Source: Piezodorus guildinii
Taxonomy: Eukaryota > Arthropoda > Insecta > Hemiptera > Pentatomidae
Direction: 5' to 3'
DNA length: 64,000 bases
Assembly (NCBI GenBank): GCA_023052935.1
Contig: CM041292.1
Span: forward strand, 114,109,436-114,173,435
The notes under the pieces were generated by a model. The model was not told the DNA's origin and searched no databases. It saw nothing but the letters and a program-made list of their open reading frames with translations. The stretch's first letter is position 1; each line of letters begins with the position of its first letter. This document shows, one piece after another, positions 34,817 through 46,564 of the stretch. Position numbers and translations under genes: made by a program.

Positions 34817-37800
34817 TTTGCACATGCCACTGATTAATTGATTTTTTTTCTGAGGGAGAGTGTTAATTTAAGAAAAATTTATTTATTAACACCATTGTTA
34901 AACTCAAATATAAATAGGAATAGTTTAACTTGTAGTAAGTTAGAGGTGTGGCATTGTAAATGGTTATCTATGGATTCAGGAAATTGAATAAGTGAATATA
35001 GGATATGAATATTTTAAGAGAAAGCTTGTTCTTTTTTAACTGACAGCTTTTAAGAAGACTAGAATGGAGTTTGATATTAGGTTTATGTCGAAGAAATTGT
35101 GATTTAAGAAGGAAAGAAGTTATTACTTCCACCAGTCACCAAGAGGGTAACAAAATGTGGGTGACTAGGATTGATAACAGTATCAGGGTGAAATTGGTGT
35201 GGATGTTAAGATAGAGGTCTTTGATTTTCAAGTCTATAGAATTAGAGGTAGGTTTGATCTAGTTACTGTAAGCTCTATATTTTTTTAATCATATGAATAC
35301 TTAATAGTTGACACGACCTCATGTGCATTTAATGAAGGATGAGGTAGTGTAGGTGCTGGTTAACGATTGAGACGTTTATTTCTAAGAGGTAATAAAGGAA
35401 ATTTTCAACAAAGTCCAAATTTTAACAACTTTTTACTCTAACGGATTAGTTTATTGAACATCCGTTATTCGATTTCATCAACACACAAATCTTTAAAAAA
35501 TTTGCTTGAATATTGCAGTTCTCATTAAAGGTACTAAATACACATTACATTTCATTCCGAAACGTACTGCATCTAATCTGCATGGGAAGGTGTAAAAGAG
35601 CAGAAGGCTACTCCCTCATCAACTTAATCCTCAGCAACCAGCTAAGAGATAAGAAATTTGTGAAAATTTATTGGAAAACCTCTGATGAAAAGTGGAAAAA
35701 ATGTAATGGCAAAATCCAAATACCCGTGAGCAATGGCTTATTATGATTTAACTGCTTTTCCTGTTGCTGATAGGGGGCAACAATTTGAAAGAAAAACAAA
35801 ACAAAACAGGCTTAGTGGTTTTTGGAATTTTGAAGGTTTATTTCATCAAAAATTTGTACCTGATGGGTGCCCTAAGAATTCCGAACTCTATTGAAAACAA
35901 CTAGAAAGATTGTACACAAAGTTGTCAGAGCATTATCCTGATATATATTCATGTACATTAATATATCACAATCCTAAAATATACCTACGATTTTTTGAAA
36001 ATTTTATTTGTTCGGAACCATTCCATTAATATATCAAGTAGCATATAATTGTAAATAATGGCCTGCTAATGACAGGAAGTTGATACATATGGATAAATAT
36101 AAAATAAGACGTAATGAAATTTGAAATAAATTACTTTTCAGCAACTGATAACAAAGCAGGATCCACTGTTGAACTTGCAGCTTTTTTTGAACGCGGAGAA
36201 TCAGCTTCATATTGGGCAGCTAGCTCCAGAACGACTGAATGCTGAGGCGATCTAATAACAGATGTTAAAACTATTATACTGATAATCTGTTGGCAGAGTA
36301 AATAGAATCTATCAGAGAAGAATTAAATTAATAAGATACAGAAACTTATAAAGTAGATCAAATAATACATGATAATGCTTATTAATATGGATGATAATAT
36401 TTTCATTTATAGATAACAATAAGATTTATATATTTCATTACTAAAGTTAGAACTTGAAGTATTCCTAAATATTAAAGAAATAAGCGATTGTAAAAAAAAC
36501 CATTTATACACCCAAAACGCACAAAGTATCTCACATGGTCTTCTTATGCACATAGCATTATAATTAGCTCTTAGTAGCACCCTAGTTGTTGATTTTATAA
36601 AATAAATTTTTAACAACCATTTTTCAGGATTACTTTCCTTTCACGAAACAACCTCCTTTGTCTGCTTCAGATGTACAATTTCAGTGAGTATCAGAGAAAA
36701 GACAACCAAATGAGTATGAATTGACCTTCCATTCTCAGGCCACTAGAATAACAACTCCATTCATTGAATGATATAGAAATTAGTCCAGGAACATCTAACA
36801 CGGTCTCCAGAAAATAAAAAGGCTATGAAGGTGATAAGGGGAGTGCGTAGTTGTATTCTCCTCGCCAGTGTTCTTTTTGAATGAAGTTCAGAGATGGTTT
36901 GGGAAATTTTAACTCCACCACAGAAGATAGACAGAAGAATTAATTAAAATATGACAATGCCTGAACTTATGCTGCTCAATCGGTGCAAATTATCTCCAAC
37001 AAGAAGAGAGCAAGATTATAGCTTATTCAGTCAGAAATCTAATCATAAACCGACACAGCAAGTTGGGACAGAACTGGCTGAAGTGTTCACATTTGAGACC
37101 CTCAAAATTAGGCCAAATCAAGAGGAATTTATGAGAAAGAGTGAAACAACATCCCAGCACTAAGAAGCAAGTAAGAATGAACAGATCATTTAGACACACA
37201 AAATACCACCAATTTTCATAGAAATAGGCTATGGTAGATAAACCATTCAAAAGTTATAAAGAGAAGGAAACTGGAACACATTAACTTTGAAATGGAACGT
37301 GCCTATATTCAGAGCACCGCCTAAATAACCTTGAATAGCCAACATTATTCCGCTTATCTTAATGGATTCTTTGAGTAATTGTGAACTCTACTAAGCTTCA
37401 AAAATGGTGAACATCTAACCTAAATTATTTAAAAAAGTACCAACATCCAAAAACAACACACTAATATAACAATTTAAACATTCAATCATATCACTAATTT
37501 ATTAAAACTCCCTAAATATTAAAAAATACTGGGTTAAGAAATTTCAAATAGCATAACATGTTGTGGTTAATTACCTTTCCTTAATCTGAGTAACAGCTGG
37601 AAATTGTGATTGAGAAACAACCTCCTTTTTTTCAGCTGTCTTGGCTTTAAGATGACAAAGTGATGTTTCTTCTGACTTGATAACATTTAACTTTTTGGGG
37701 CTAATTGAGCGAGTAAGATTCACATTTTGCAGTGGCCTTTTAGTGGGACTTAAGCACTCCTTACTGTTAGGAGACACATAATCATAGACCAAGTGCTCTT

Positions 37801-40800
37801 CCGAATCACATCTCTTAAATCCCTGCATTTCCTATAAAGTAAAACATAACCCAAAGGTAATATATAATTATTAATCATTATTCAATTGATATAAACAGCT
37901 ATCTATCAAGTTAAGTTTTCTCCTAAACATCAAAAATAGAACACAAACAAGTGAGCTGAATGTCCCTTAGACCAACAAAGCGAGCTATTGGTAGCATTCC
38001 TCAAGGGTAAAAGAACCAGCTACACTGGCATTGCTAGGCATAATTCTGTGCCCATGTCACAAATTAAAATTGATGGATAGATATTTTTATTCAACTTTTG
38101 AACATTAAACCTCAAAATCTGTGAGAAACGGTTAAATTTTTTCCATATGGTTGATGCATAATGTGGTTTCTGGTTTGAATTATGTGACACAAACTTATTC
38201 AGTTTTAAAGATGCCTGTAGAACATGGACTACTTGTTTTTCGGATCTTGTCCCATTAATATCCTTATTTTTTTGTTCAAATAACTTTATTAATAAATTCT
38301 ATCATATCAGCCGATTGTCAGCTAAACCAGCAATAATTTAACATGTTAAGCAATCATAGCCAGTGAGTGATACATCTCCAATCATATTATTATATCTCAT
38401 CCACCAACTTTTCAGTCTTCTCCTAATGTTGTAAGATATGTCAGGACAATTTCAATAATTAATGGACAGCTGTAATGCCCATATTTATCATGAAAAGACT
38501 ATATCAGTGTTTGCTGACCGTTGCTATGCATAAGTGTAATGTCAAAAGTTAAAACATAAAAAAGTTCAATACCAGGTTGGGTTTAGTATGTTTAGATAGC
38601 AAATTTTAATTTGATTTAGTCTTCAATTTATAAGACTTGAATAAGTATTTATTATTCCTGTTTATACACTTATTTAACATTTTAGTTTAAAATTTAGCTT
38701 GGAAATGAAACAAGAAAAATATTATTGTCAAAATTTGAGATACAACACTTCAGAATCATATCAATAAATAAATTCCAAGTCTCATAATCTAGATAAACGT
38801 TAAAAAAAAAAAAAAATGAATTATTTGTTTTTTCTGTCTACTGATAATGAGGTAATGATATGATGGAACACAAAAATTATATAAAACAAAACCACCAACA
38901 AAATGAAACCAATCTTAACATTTCATAAATGAATTACCAATGAGCTAATAATCCTTCTGTCCCAGGCAACCTTCTTCGGAGTCTGGCCTTGAACTGGTTG
39001 TTGTCCATTTTGAATTTTAAGTGGAATTTGCACTGTCTCATGCTTGACTGCTTTAGAGCCTACCTTATTTCCAAATCTATCCACTCGTTCCTCCTGTAAA
39101 ATAAATTCTTTGAAGTGCCAATTTCATGTCTGCAACCATAACAGAATTTATTCAATAAATTTTACTTTCACAGACCTAACCTATACATGAAATATACACT
39201 AAGGGATAGGACTGGGATTGTAAAAAAAATTGTAATCTCAGTTTTCAACCGAAATACACGTTTTAGGATCTCTTAAATCCAAATGACCAAGTCCAGCAAA
39301 AAATAAAGTATGTGTGTGTATGTGGGAAGTCTAGCTCAAAAACAAAAAGACATACTGAACAGAAATTTCAGGAAAAGTATATATGCAGGTGTATCAAAGG
39401 GTGTTCGCACTAAAAATGGAGAGGGGATAGTCATGTCTTCTGTAGCATATGATAAGAGTTGAAAAATTGGACGGGACTACAGAACCTCATCATCCGGATG
39501 AGGCTACATGGAAGGAAAATTATCAACGATTGATTGATTACTGAGCCGACAATGATTTCTTGGTAGGCAATTCCTTCTACCCAAATAAGAGAGTACACAA
39601 AATTACTTCCTCGAGCGCAGTAAGAAATAGTGTCATAGACTATTTTGTAAATGATCAAAGAATACAATAATATTTCAGCAGAAATAGGCACAGATCATCT
39701 GTTGATATTAGCGGATTGATGAAGCTCAAACTGAAGTTTATGAAGCAACAAAAGTTCAATCTTTGGACAATCCAAATGGGAGAAAACTATATTCTGCCAA
39801 CTTAAAAGAAAGCCTTAAAGTTCTGGATTTAGAAGGAGACACTGAGAAACAAAGGGGCAAGACAGCAAGCAGAGACAAATTGTCTCCGAGTTCTTGAAAT
39901 GTGGTAGACTCGTTAAAGTTCTCATTTAAGGGTTACAAAGGCTATTTCAGAGTTATGGGATAAAAGCAGAATCCTGAAAGATTGGGAATACAGTGCGATT
40001 GTTCCTATCCATAAAAAAAAGCAGTCAAACAGAATGTGCTAATTATAGACCAATCAGCCTGAGACATACAAATGTACATGCACATTCTGTAGAAAAGGAT
40101 ATGATGAATTGTGTTGGAATAACTGGAAGAGGAGCAAGCAAGTTTTCCCACCAGGAGGAGGACCCAGAATAATGTCTGTGTCATAAGGAATGCATTAGAA
40201 AAATCATGGGGCAAATTTAGGAATACATATTTAGCATTTCTAGACCTTAAGGGCTTCTTAAGAATCTGCTCATTTTCCCATTGATGGAGGAGCAAATCAA
40301 GGAGACTACCTGAGCCCACTTCTATTAATGGTGTTTATGGGTGAAATACGAAAAATTTGTAAAAGGGAAATAGTTTGAACTTTAGGTAAGTGAAACATCA
40401 GGGCAATACTGAGCCAGTCATTCCTATATGCTGATATTGTTCTTGTAACAAAAAACATAAACTGCAGCAAGCTCTACCGAAATGGCAGGAAGAACTTCAG
40501 TGAAAAGCAGTGACAATAAATACTTTTAAGGCTGCGCTACTCAGTGAAAATTCATGAGAGCGAGGTATTTTGAGAGTACACAAAAGTAGCGAGAGAGAGA
40601 GAGAGAGATCTGCAATGAATTCAGAGAATAACATCAAATATTACTTGAAAAAAGTCTTATATTACCATTAAATACTACTTTTAAAAAAAGATAAAAAAAA
40701 AAAATTATGATAAAGCTGTATCAAAACAAACAAGGATAATTTCACATCATGAAAACATGTTTTTTAAATGTAGAAACTTCATTTAAAAAACTAAAACGTT

Positions 40801-43800
40801 ATTTACAATAAAAGTTAAAAATAAATAAATGTTTTAATAGAAAATACAGTAATTGAATATTTATTATAATTCGCTGAAAGTACTTGAGAGTGAATAAACA
40901 TTCACTACCACCTAGTTTCATGATACTTCACTAACCTCTTTTCTCGCCATGTGGCACGGCCTTTAAGAGTAAGATACAGGTCCTGTACCTAGACAGTGCA
41001 AGTAATTTGTAATAACGAGGTTCTCGAAGTGATGAGAATTTTCTATACTTGGGCTTAAGCATACAGAGGGAAAAATAAATGGAAAAATAGCAAACATGAA
41101 TATGCATAAACTTGACTTCTTGTAGATAATAATTTTCATAATTATATTATTTAATTTGAAAATGTTTCCATTCAAATTAAATGTAATTATTTTATCAACT
41201 TTCAGAAGGGGAGGTGAGAGGACAGCATCTCCGAGGATCTGAAGAAAGCGGGAGTATCTGTGAGGTGTGCTACTGACAGAGAGGACTGGGGGGAGCAGTT
41301 GAGCTGCCAAGGGACTGCTTTATGCATCTGTCGCTCCGATACTGAATGATGAATTTTATCATCTTTTTATTTTATTTTAAGGTTTAAAAATCGATTTAAA
41401 AAAGGGAGTTATGTAAAAGTTCCCTTTTTATTTTTCACATCCTTTACAATTCAAATTTTAATGTATTATATTTGTTTACTTTAGTCTTATTTACATAGTA
41501 TATTGGCCTATTCATTAAAGATTCTCAGTCTAGACTCTGAAAATTCAAGCTTTTAATAGATTCATTGATGACTGCTATTACAGACTAATTGTACTGATTC
41601 TGTTAAACTATACCAATAATATAATGTTATTGGTCAACAGACAACTTTATTTAACTAATATCGATTAAAGGATCATTTTCAAATTTCAGATGCTCTCACC
41701 GACTTCCAAATTAAGAGTAACTTTATCCATAATAAACCAGAACTATATAACTTGCATTGACAGACACTGAAACTATTAGAGTATTTATTTTGACAGAGAA
41801 GGCTACAGTAATAGAAATGTATCAGGCAGATCTCCCACAAGCTTTTGTTGATAATTATTATAAATGGCTGATCAACATCAAGTTTAATTAATTTTTAATC
41901 TGGTATCATTAAACATAACTGAAAAAAATAACTTTTTTAATAGACAGAAAACCACTTTAAAATTGAGTAACAAATTATCAGTAGTACCTGTTCTTTTTTG
42001 GGAGAAATATGTCTCATATCATCCTCCCAACTATTGATAGTATTTGCCAGTGCCTGGAGTCGCCTAGCTCTCCTTTCTGCATAAGGGCTCTTATCACCTG
42101 AAGTGGCCTCATCTTCATCTTCTTCCCAATTTTGTTCTGATTTATGAATTGGAGAAGAAACCTCTCCACCTTCAAATAATAACTAAGATTAGGTAAATCT
42201 ATGTAAAGTAATTTATGTAAGTAATTTTTTTTTTTTTTTAATTCAACAAAAGAAAATTTTTGCATATAAATCTACCTACCTTCCCCTTCTCTCTGTATGT
42301 ATGTATGTATCTACATACATAGTACATACATTATATATATATACTATATATTATATATATATATATATTATATATATATTTATATATAATATAAATGGGA
42401 GTGATAATAGTGATAAGTACTATCTGTGACAAATTTGGAATCAATGGACACCCAATTCATTGTACTTGAGCATCATCATCATCTGGCACAACTCATCACT
42501 GAGTCTAGACCGTCTCCAGTTCTCTCTATCTAGTACAGCATTTCTCAAGCCCTTAACACTGAGAAACATCCTAGCTAAGTCCATCCACCCTCAGGTTATG
42601 CTTCCCTACTCTTCTTGTGACAAGCATATCTTCAGTGAGGATCTTCAAGGGAATCAATATACCCTGCATTGTAGGAACATGGCCTACCCACTTAAGGCTC
42701 CTAAACTTGGTAACCTTGACAACATCTGGGCTACTGAAAAGGTTGTGATGTTCTCGGTTATTGCGTCTTCTCCGTGCTACACCAATTTTTATGACTCCAT
42801 AGACCTTCTATAGTATTGTCCTCTCAAATACGGGAAGCCTTTCCTTATTAGTATTTGAAAAGGCCAAGGCCTCTAAGCCATATGACACTAGTCAAACTAA
42901 TGCTTTAAAAAAACATTTTTTTTTTTTAGTCTTCTTTGGGAAGAATCTGCGGTTAATCTGCTTCTTAAGACTGTAGCAATAGTACCTACCGGCAGCATCA
43001 GTTGTCCTTTGAACTTCCTACCAAATATTATTTAATGGGTTGATTTCAGTTCCCAAACAGAGGAAACTGTTAATACATTTAAATCTGAATTACCTGATTT
43101 CTAGGTATACATCTCACCCCCCTATTCGCATATAATTGGTCTTGTATATGTTGACACTAAGCCACATTTCTAGACTATCACCTCAAGGATGTGAAGAATG
43201 TAAGGAATGCTTCTTGGGATCTTGCAATGATGTTAAGATGGTTAGCATAGATAGAATTGGACCAGACCTAAACCTCAACCTAAGTTAAAAATTTTAATAA
43301 TAGACAAGCGACATGGAATATAAACTGGTAAATAGGAATAGCATAAATAGGACAGGATAGTATATCTAGTGACTATGCAGTGGTTAAACAAAGTGTTGCC
43401 AAAACAACTAATTAAATAAAAAACAAAACTAAATTACTTTAATATTAAATAGTTCTTTAGAAAAAATACATACCTCCATACAGCACACCTAATCTTTCAA
43501 GTCTCGTCTTTGTTTTATCTCTTAACAATGGATGAGAATTTTCTTTTTCATTGATGTCAACTGCAAGAAGTTGATAAATTAGTATTTAGTAACAAGGTAC
43601 AGAATTTACATTGTATCATAATTTACATATTATTTTTCATAAATAATGGTTGTTATAAACAGACTAATTTTGTAAAATCTTTGGTCTAAAACCAGGAATA
43701 TATGTACTCATTGTGACCAGTGGTTTAGTAATAGATTTGAAACCTCTACACCTTTATGGGGGGAGGATATTAGGCAGAACAAGCACACTACTTTTTTTTC

Positions 43801-45535
43801 TTTATTCTAATTAAAACAGAAAAAAAAAAAAAAAAAACTTTGGATTTCCTGAAACTCTCGAAGAAAGGAAAGAATATACCTTGAATATTTTAATCAAATA
43901 TGGTCTTTAACAGCATTATAACAACCTTGATTATGTGAAATGAACACCTGTACCCCTATCATGATAGTAAATAGGTATAAAGCCTTCAAGTATAGGGTAT
44001 CTAAAGTAAAAAATATTAAGGTATATTACTGTATTAATATTAACGGAGCTCAATTAAAATTAGGTACTAGTGCACTATTCAGGTCCTCTTCATTTGATAT
44101 CAGTGATTTCATAAAAATAACTGCAACAACTTTAAACATACATTTATGTGCAATTTAATATTTTTTTCTTATCAAAAATCTTCTATATTTTTTTCAAACT
44201 GCCTCAAAGGAGTCCTCTTATTTTAATAGTCATCCACATAAATTACGCAAGGCATGAAAAAAAGGAAGTCTCTTCCTATAAAACACCATTTCGTAGAACC
44301 CTTAAATGTAATTAGGATCAACAAAATTTAATTCATTAATATTTAGATGTTATTATCTGTTAATTTAGAATAGAATAGAATGAGTTTATTTGTCTTTGGG
44401 GGTTCCCCATACAAATAGAGCCTGGTCAGGCTATACATAACAAACAGCAATTAATAACAATTATAAGTAATAAACAGCATATTAGAATAAACCAGAGTTG
44501 GGCATTATTCGAATAACGAACAACAGACAAATAATTTATTCGTTATTCGAACGAATTTCTATCTGTGGACAAATCATCCGCCACCCGAAAATATCGAACA
44601 ACGACGGCACACAAATCATTTATTCGTTATTCGAATAAATTTTTATCCGTGGACAAACCATCCGCAACTCGAAACCCCCGAACAACGAACAAATCATCTA
44701 CAATCCACCCGAAACCCTCGAAGAACAAACTAATCATCCACTATTTGCAACTTTTGAATAACTTTCTGTCGCTCGCAAACAACGAACAAACTGAATTCAT
44801 CCGTCATATTTTAACTTAGTCATTTGAATAAGAAATTATTTAACATATAAAAATTGCTCGAAAACGTAATAATTCAGCAAATAATATTTACTAAATGTAT
44901 TTAAAAAATTATTAAATTTCTAAAAAAAACAATTGCCTCAAAGGAGTCCTCTTGTTTTAATAGTCATCCACATAAATTACGCAAGGCATGAAAAAAAGGA
45001 AGTCTCTTCCTATAAAATACCATTACGTAGAACCCTTAATTGTAATTAGGATCAACAAAATTTAATTCATTAAAATATAGATGTTATTATCTGTTAATTT
45101 AAAAATGGTTCTGATGATTATTTTTTGGGCAATTGCTCAGAAATTTGACCAATGTTAAATATGTTAAGTGTTATACACTGCCAAATAATCTTCTAATACC
45201 CACACAATCATTAAATAATACCAAAAGATATCCTAAACGAATACTGTGTAAAAATAATAACAATCACAAAACAAATTTCAGTAAAGTGTATCAGTTACAC
45301 TTTAAAAAGATACAGAACAAATCGACACAAAAAGGAAAACTGAAACCAATAAATACCATTTGGTTGCTGGTCAAACTCTTCTCGACTCCTTGTATTCTTC
45401 ATTTTTTTCAGAGCAAGCTGTAATTAAAATTATTACTGTATAAAATGAAATCAAATGACATATTTATGTCAAATTGCGCAGACACAGGGAAAGTTAATTT
45501 ATATGTTTCAAACAGACCTGAATGTCGGATTCCAT
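11874..45535 (-). CDS. ANLN: Anillin, complete 22-exon gene
   Basis: Anillin is the actin-, myosin- and septin-binding scaffold of the cytokinetic ring. Coding exons are 45535-45518, 45417-45357, 43560-43474, 42169-41988, 39093-38938, 37831-37575, 36251-36135, 34614-34374, 33879-33663, 31044-30912, 28578-28455, 27380-27246, 26250-26089, 19937-19806, 18250-18130, 16864-16482, 15086-15007, 14304-14226, 14133-14068, 13445-13314, 13232-13063 and 11985-11874. All are GT..AG and the phases chain without a break, giving 3165 bp and 1054 residues (human anillin is about 1120). The start MESDIQ is the only ATG in a tiny first exon, so the initiator is less sure than the rest. Introns hold many transposons, none of which breaks the coding sequence. 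Identity rests on the homology and PH domains, described separately. Confidence 0.96.
12634..12902. repeat. 269-bp near-perfect palindrome with hammerhead-like core (Penelope-type repeat?) in ANLN intron 21
   Basis: Two arms of about 130 bp, over 90% identical by eye, flank a short centre. The outer ends read TTATTGGAAGGAATTAGTCC and its complement. Each arm holds CCTGATGATGACCCAC, AAAGGGGGTC and (G/A)AAACGTTGGCAAAC. The pattern CTGATGA, then a GACCC/GGGTC stem, then GAAAC is typical of repeats near Penelope-like elements and resembles a hammerhead ribozyme core. Confidence 0.75.
13909..13966. repeat. (AC)n(AT)n(AC)n microsatellite
   Basis: Compound dinucleotide array in ANLN intron 19. Confidence 0.9.
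14068..19937 (-). CDS. ANLN: Anillin exons 14-19: anillin homology domain
   Basis: Residues about 631-917. The N-terminal helices [30 protein letters not shown] and [13 protein letters not shown] parallel vertebrate EKIKELTD..QASQALN..EAEAERLLLIA. The C2-like half includes [47 protein letters not shown] and [20 protein letters not shown], and ends [15 protein letters not shown]. This domain binds RhoA and septins and contacts membrane in characterised anillins. Confidence 0.93.
16185..16430. repeat. 100-bp tandem repeat, about 2.4 copies, ANLN intron 16
   Basis: The block starting GTTCATATCCGATAATGACG (16194) recurs at 16294 and, in part, at 16395 as GTACATATCCAATAACGATG. Each unit includes ATTTACC(A/G)(T)TAAGGATCA and GAAGTGCAGAGAAAAAA. 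Units differ by about 10%, so this is older than the 630-bp duplication. Confidence 0.85.
17061..17238. repeat. Hairpin (MITE-like inverted repeat), ANLN intron 15
   Basis: Left arm TTCAAATAAATTCTTCGGAA to TGTTAATTAATTCATTAATA and ACATTAACGTTT mirrors the right arm AAACGTTAATGCAACATTAATG to CCGAATAAATTATTTGAAAG. Arms are about 75 bp around a 25-bp loop. There is no coding capacity. Confidence 0.75.
18380..19286 (+). mobile_element. Decayed mariner element (second subfamily), ANLN intron 14
   Basis: Terminal repeats TTGGGTTGTTTCACTTGAAA and the matching right end (TTTCATGTGACACAACCCAA) are flanked by TA at 18378-18379 and 19287-19288. The broken transposase runs on the plus strand from [20 protein letters not shown], with [20 protein letters not shown] and DNDVLN, to [16 protein letters not shown], with many stops and a central deletion. 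These repeats differ from the 1299-2197 element, so it is another subfamily. It is antisense to ANLN. Confidence 0.9.
19669..19725. repeat. 57-base A homopolymer
   Basis: Uninterrupted A-run; on the ANLN strand it is a T-run about 80 bp past the exon 14 donor. It is not clearly the tail of any recognised retroelement. Confidence 0.95.
21587..22334 (+). pseudogene. LINE ORF1 (coiled coil plus RNA-binding-like domain), frameshifted
   Basis: Starts [20 protein letters not shown]. Residues 1-50 form a heptad-like helix ([20 protein letters not shown]). A segment [20 protein letters not shown] follows, and [20 protein letters not shown] resembles the RRM-like and C-terminal parts of L1-type ORF1 proteins. 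The frame breaks at an A-run near 22033. The next frame continues [20 protein letters not shown] into an acidic then basic tail. No CCHC zinc knuckle is visible. Confidence 0.75.
22378..25438 (+). pseudogene. LINE ORF2: endonuclease and reverse transcriptase, several frameshifts
   Basis: Endonuclease motifs are [11 protein letters not shown] (start), GDINARI and SDHLPVAV. Reverse transcriptase motifs are [40 protein letters not shown] (catalytic Asp), [13 protein letters not shown] and [11 protein letters not shown] (catalytic DD), then [17 protein letters not shown]-terminal thumb-like region has [12 protein letters not shown], and a [20 protein letters not shown] stretch may be a CCHC-like finger. 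The frames change at least at 22710, 23010, 23518, 24050, 24370 and 24625, so it is inactive. Confidence 0.85.
26089..45535 (-). CDS. ANLN: Anillin exons 1-13: disordered actin/myosin-binding half
   Basis: Residues 1 to about 630 are low-complexity, charged and Ser/Pro-rich. Visible pieces are [20 protein letters not shown] (exon 4), which recalls the RMQKLAEQRRRWD-type segment of vertebrate anillin, [13 protein letters not shown] (exon 5), and [18 protein letters not shown] (exon 8), a second such helix. Exon 9 has a seven-proline run (residues 387-393) and many SP/TP sites (PSPPRTPSP), a possible profilin/SH3-type ligand and CDK target. Exons 10-12 are acidic ([26 protein letters not shown]). 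Exon 13 ends in [15 protein letters not shown]. Domain boundaries for actin and myosin binding are inferred from the family. Confidence 0.9.
28085..28400. other. Unexplained purine-rich stretch, ANLN intron 11
   Basis: On the plus strand this is rich in G and A (GGAGGGAGCATGACGGATG, AAAGGGAGGGAATTC) unlike its AT-rich flanks. It is probably part of an old transposon, but no motif is recognised. Confidence 0.4.
28690..29560 (+). pseudogene. Heavily decayed mariner transposase, ANLN intron 10
   Basis: Plus-strand fragments in several frames follow the mariner order: [26 protein letters not shown], then [18 protein letters not shown] ('VTVWWS' block), [22 protein letters not shown]-like and the terminal WQKFIESN. 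Both catalytic regions are damaged. Terminal repeats were not identified, so the limits are approximate. Confidence 0.7.
29929..29998. repeat. (CT)n(AT)n microsatellite
   Basis: About 12 CT units followed by about 22 AT units, ANLN intron 10. Confidence 0.95.
31045..33023. other. ANLN intron 9, left part, no recognisable element
   Basis: AT-rich. A short inverted repeat GGTGTTCACCC..GGGTGAACACC near 31810-31855 could be the core of a small hairpin element. Otherwise nothing is supported. Confidence 0.45.
33024..33491 (+). mobile_element. 468-bp mariner-derived MITE-like element, ANLN intron 9
   Basis: Ends TTGTGCCATTTCATATGAAC and, at the right, CATATGAAATGACCCAA form imperfect inverted repeats flanked by TA (33022-33023 and 33492-33493). 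The ends resemble those of the 18380-19286 mariner. The interior has almost no transposase left. Confidence 0.75.
33944..34032 (-). repeat. SINE family A, 3' fragment, ANLN intron 8
   Basis: Reverse-orientation tail with ATGCTACTGTGGCTAATAAG and GGGATTCCTAAATTTTGCC. It was cut off after about 90 bp, as in the 3'-only copies elsewhere in the window. Confidence 0.75.
34770..34820. repeat. (AT)n plus T-run, ANLN intron 7
   Basis: Simple dinucleotide array with an adjoining homopolymer. Confidence 0.85.
39760..40560 (+). pseudogene. Decayed LINE reverse transcriptase, ANLN intron 4
   Basis: Plus-strand pieces keep the order of a LINE reverse transcriptase. They are [19 protein letters not shown] (AESWKIGNTV frame), [46 protein letters not shown], and [16 protein letters not shown] remnants. 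Nearly every block is in a different frame with stops. It is the same type as the 57.9-59.4 kb LINE or a near relative. Confidence 0.65.
42290..42395. repeat. TATG/TA-rich microsatellite, ANLN intron 3
   Basis: ATGTATGTATG followed by irregular (TA)n arrays. Confidence 0.85.
42470..43230 (-). pseudogene. Decayed LINE reverse transcriptase C-terminus, ANLN intron 3
   Basis: The minus strand gives remnants of [50 protein letters not shown] and [13 protein letters not shown]. This is the usual 'YG.E.W..T..L..FERK.LR' and 'GHV.RM' order of LINE C-termini. A run of A/T interrupts it near 42910. Confidence 0.65.
44205..45108. repeat. 175-bp direct repeat split by a 560-bp insert, ANLN intron 2
   Basis: GCCTCAAAGGAGTCCTCTTA..ATTCATTAATATTTAGATGT at 44205-44372 recurs at 44937-45108 with about 95% identity by eye. 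The intervening 44373-44936 includes TTATTTGTCTTTGGGGGTTC and three diverged copies of ATTATTCGAATAA-type motifs. The pattern suggests a duplication with, or caused by, an insertion. Confidence 0.85.
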
Positions 45536-45657
45536 CGTACAGAATGAAATGAACTAAAATTTTATAAGCAGAATATAAATTAAAAACGCACAAACACAAA
45601 CACTTAACACATTAAACCGGTTCACTTCACGGACGCTTCGAACGATATCGTTACTAT

Positions 45658-45680
45658 GGCGCCATTCCTACAAATTCAAA
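45658..45680 (-). promoter_or_regulatory. Possible cell-cycle promoter motifs of ANLN
   Basis: On the ANLN strand a TTTGAATTTG (CHR-like, 45680-45671) lies 12-15 bases before GGCGCC (E2F/CDE-like, 45663-45658), about 125-145 bp upstream of the ATG. CHR/E2F control of anillin is known in vertebrates. The spacing differs from the classical CDE-CHR pair, so this is tentative. Confidence 0.25.
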
Positions 45681-45699
45681 AATGCGTCAACTGTAAAAA

Positions 45700-46550
45700 C
45701 CGTTGGAAAAGAAGCATCTGTATTTAACAAATACACAAATTGTTTTTACACGGTAAAATCAGTAAAAATCACACAGTTTTATATTTTTTTATTAATCTAG
45801 ATGGTTTAAATTTTATAAAAGAGACATTTTTATGAAAAAGAAAATTAAATATATATATGGCACTATGGATGGAGTTTTGAATTTGAACGTTGATGAGTCT
45901 CAACTAAAGGCTGTATGATAGAGAAGTTTGTAGAGGGACGATCATTAAGAAATAACACAATAATTAGTAACACTTTCACACAAACATAATAAGTGTTACT
46001 TATTAATAAGCTATTTACGGACGAGCGGACCCCTAGCAAAGTTCTCCATAAGGCATTACTATTTGAAGTTATACAACACAGTTCTTGCTACAGCTATCAA
46101 GCCTAAGACCTATGAATAGTCAGAGCTTAAAACAAAAAATTGTGTATACTTTTAACCTTAACAAATAGTCTAATGTCATTATTCCCATTAGGTGGTCGGC
46201 GAACTTTCAGAAAATATGTTTTTAATACTTTCTAATCTGAGAGATTATCACTACCATCCTCCTAAGTTAGAAGTTCTAATAGTAGCTACTAGAAATCGAC
46301 GCTAATTGCAATTGACTATTACTTGATATGTTCTAACCAAAAAATACCACCACAGCCAGATATACATCTACAACAAAACAGATATGGGTCAATCCATTCG
46401 AAATCGTCCAGACATTGCCGCTCAACATTTTTATTTTAATGATTTTTTTACCAGTTGTTCTATATCCTTTCATGAATAAAAAACGTGGATAATTTTTTTT
46501 CTATAGTCTTTTAACTCCCTAAAAATCTCAATTTTTTAGACTGAAAGCAG
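45700..46550. other. ANLN upstream DNA, nothing recognised
   Basis: AT-rich, without coding signal or repeat homology elsewhere in the window. Confidence 0.4.
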
Positions 46551-46564
46551 CCAGCTTAATAAAA

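Noticed and set aside
36951..37163. 70-residue plus-strand frame in ANLN intron 6
   Set aside because: Somewhat richer in polar residues than random, but no motif, start context or neighbouring exon could be supported.
42014..42265. 83-residue minus-strand frame as a separate gene
   Set aside because: It is a frame-shifted shadow across ANLN exon 4 and its intron.
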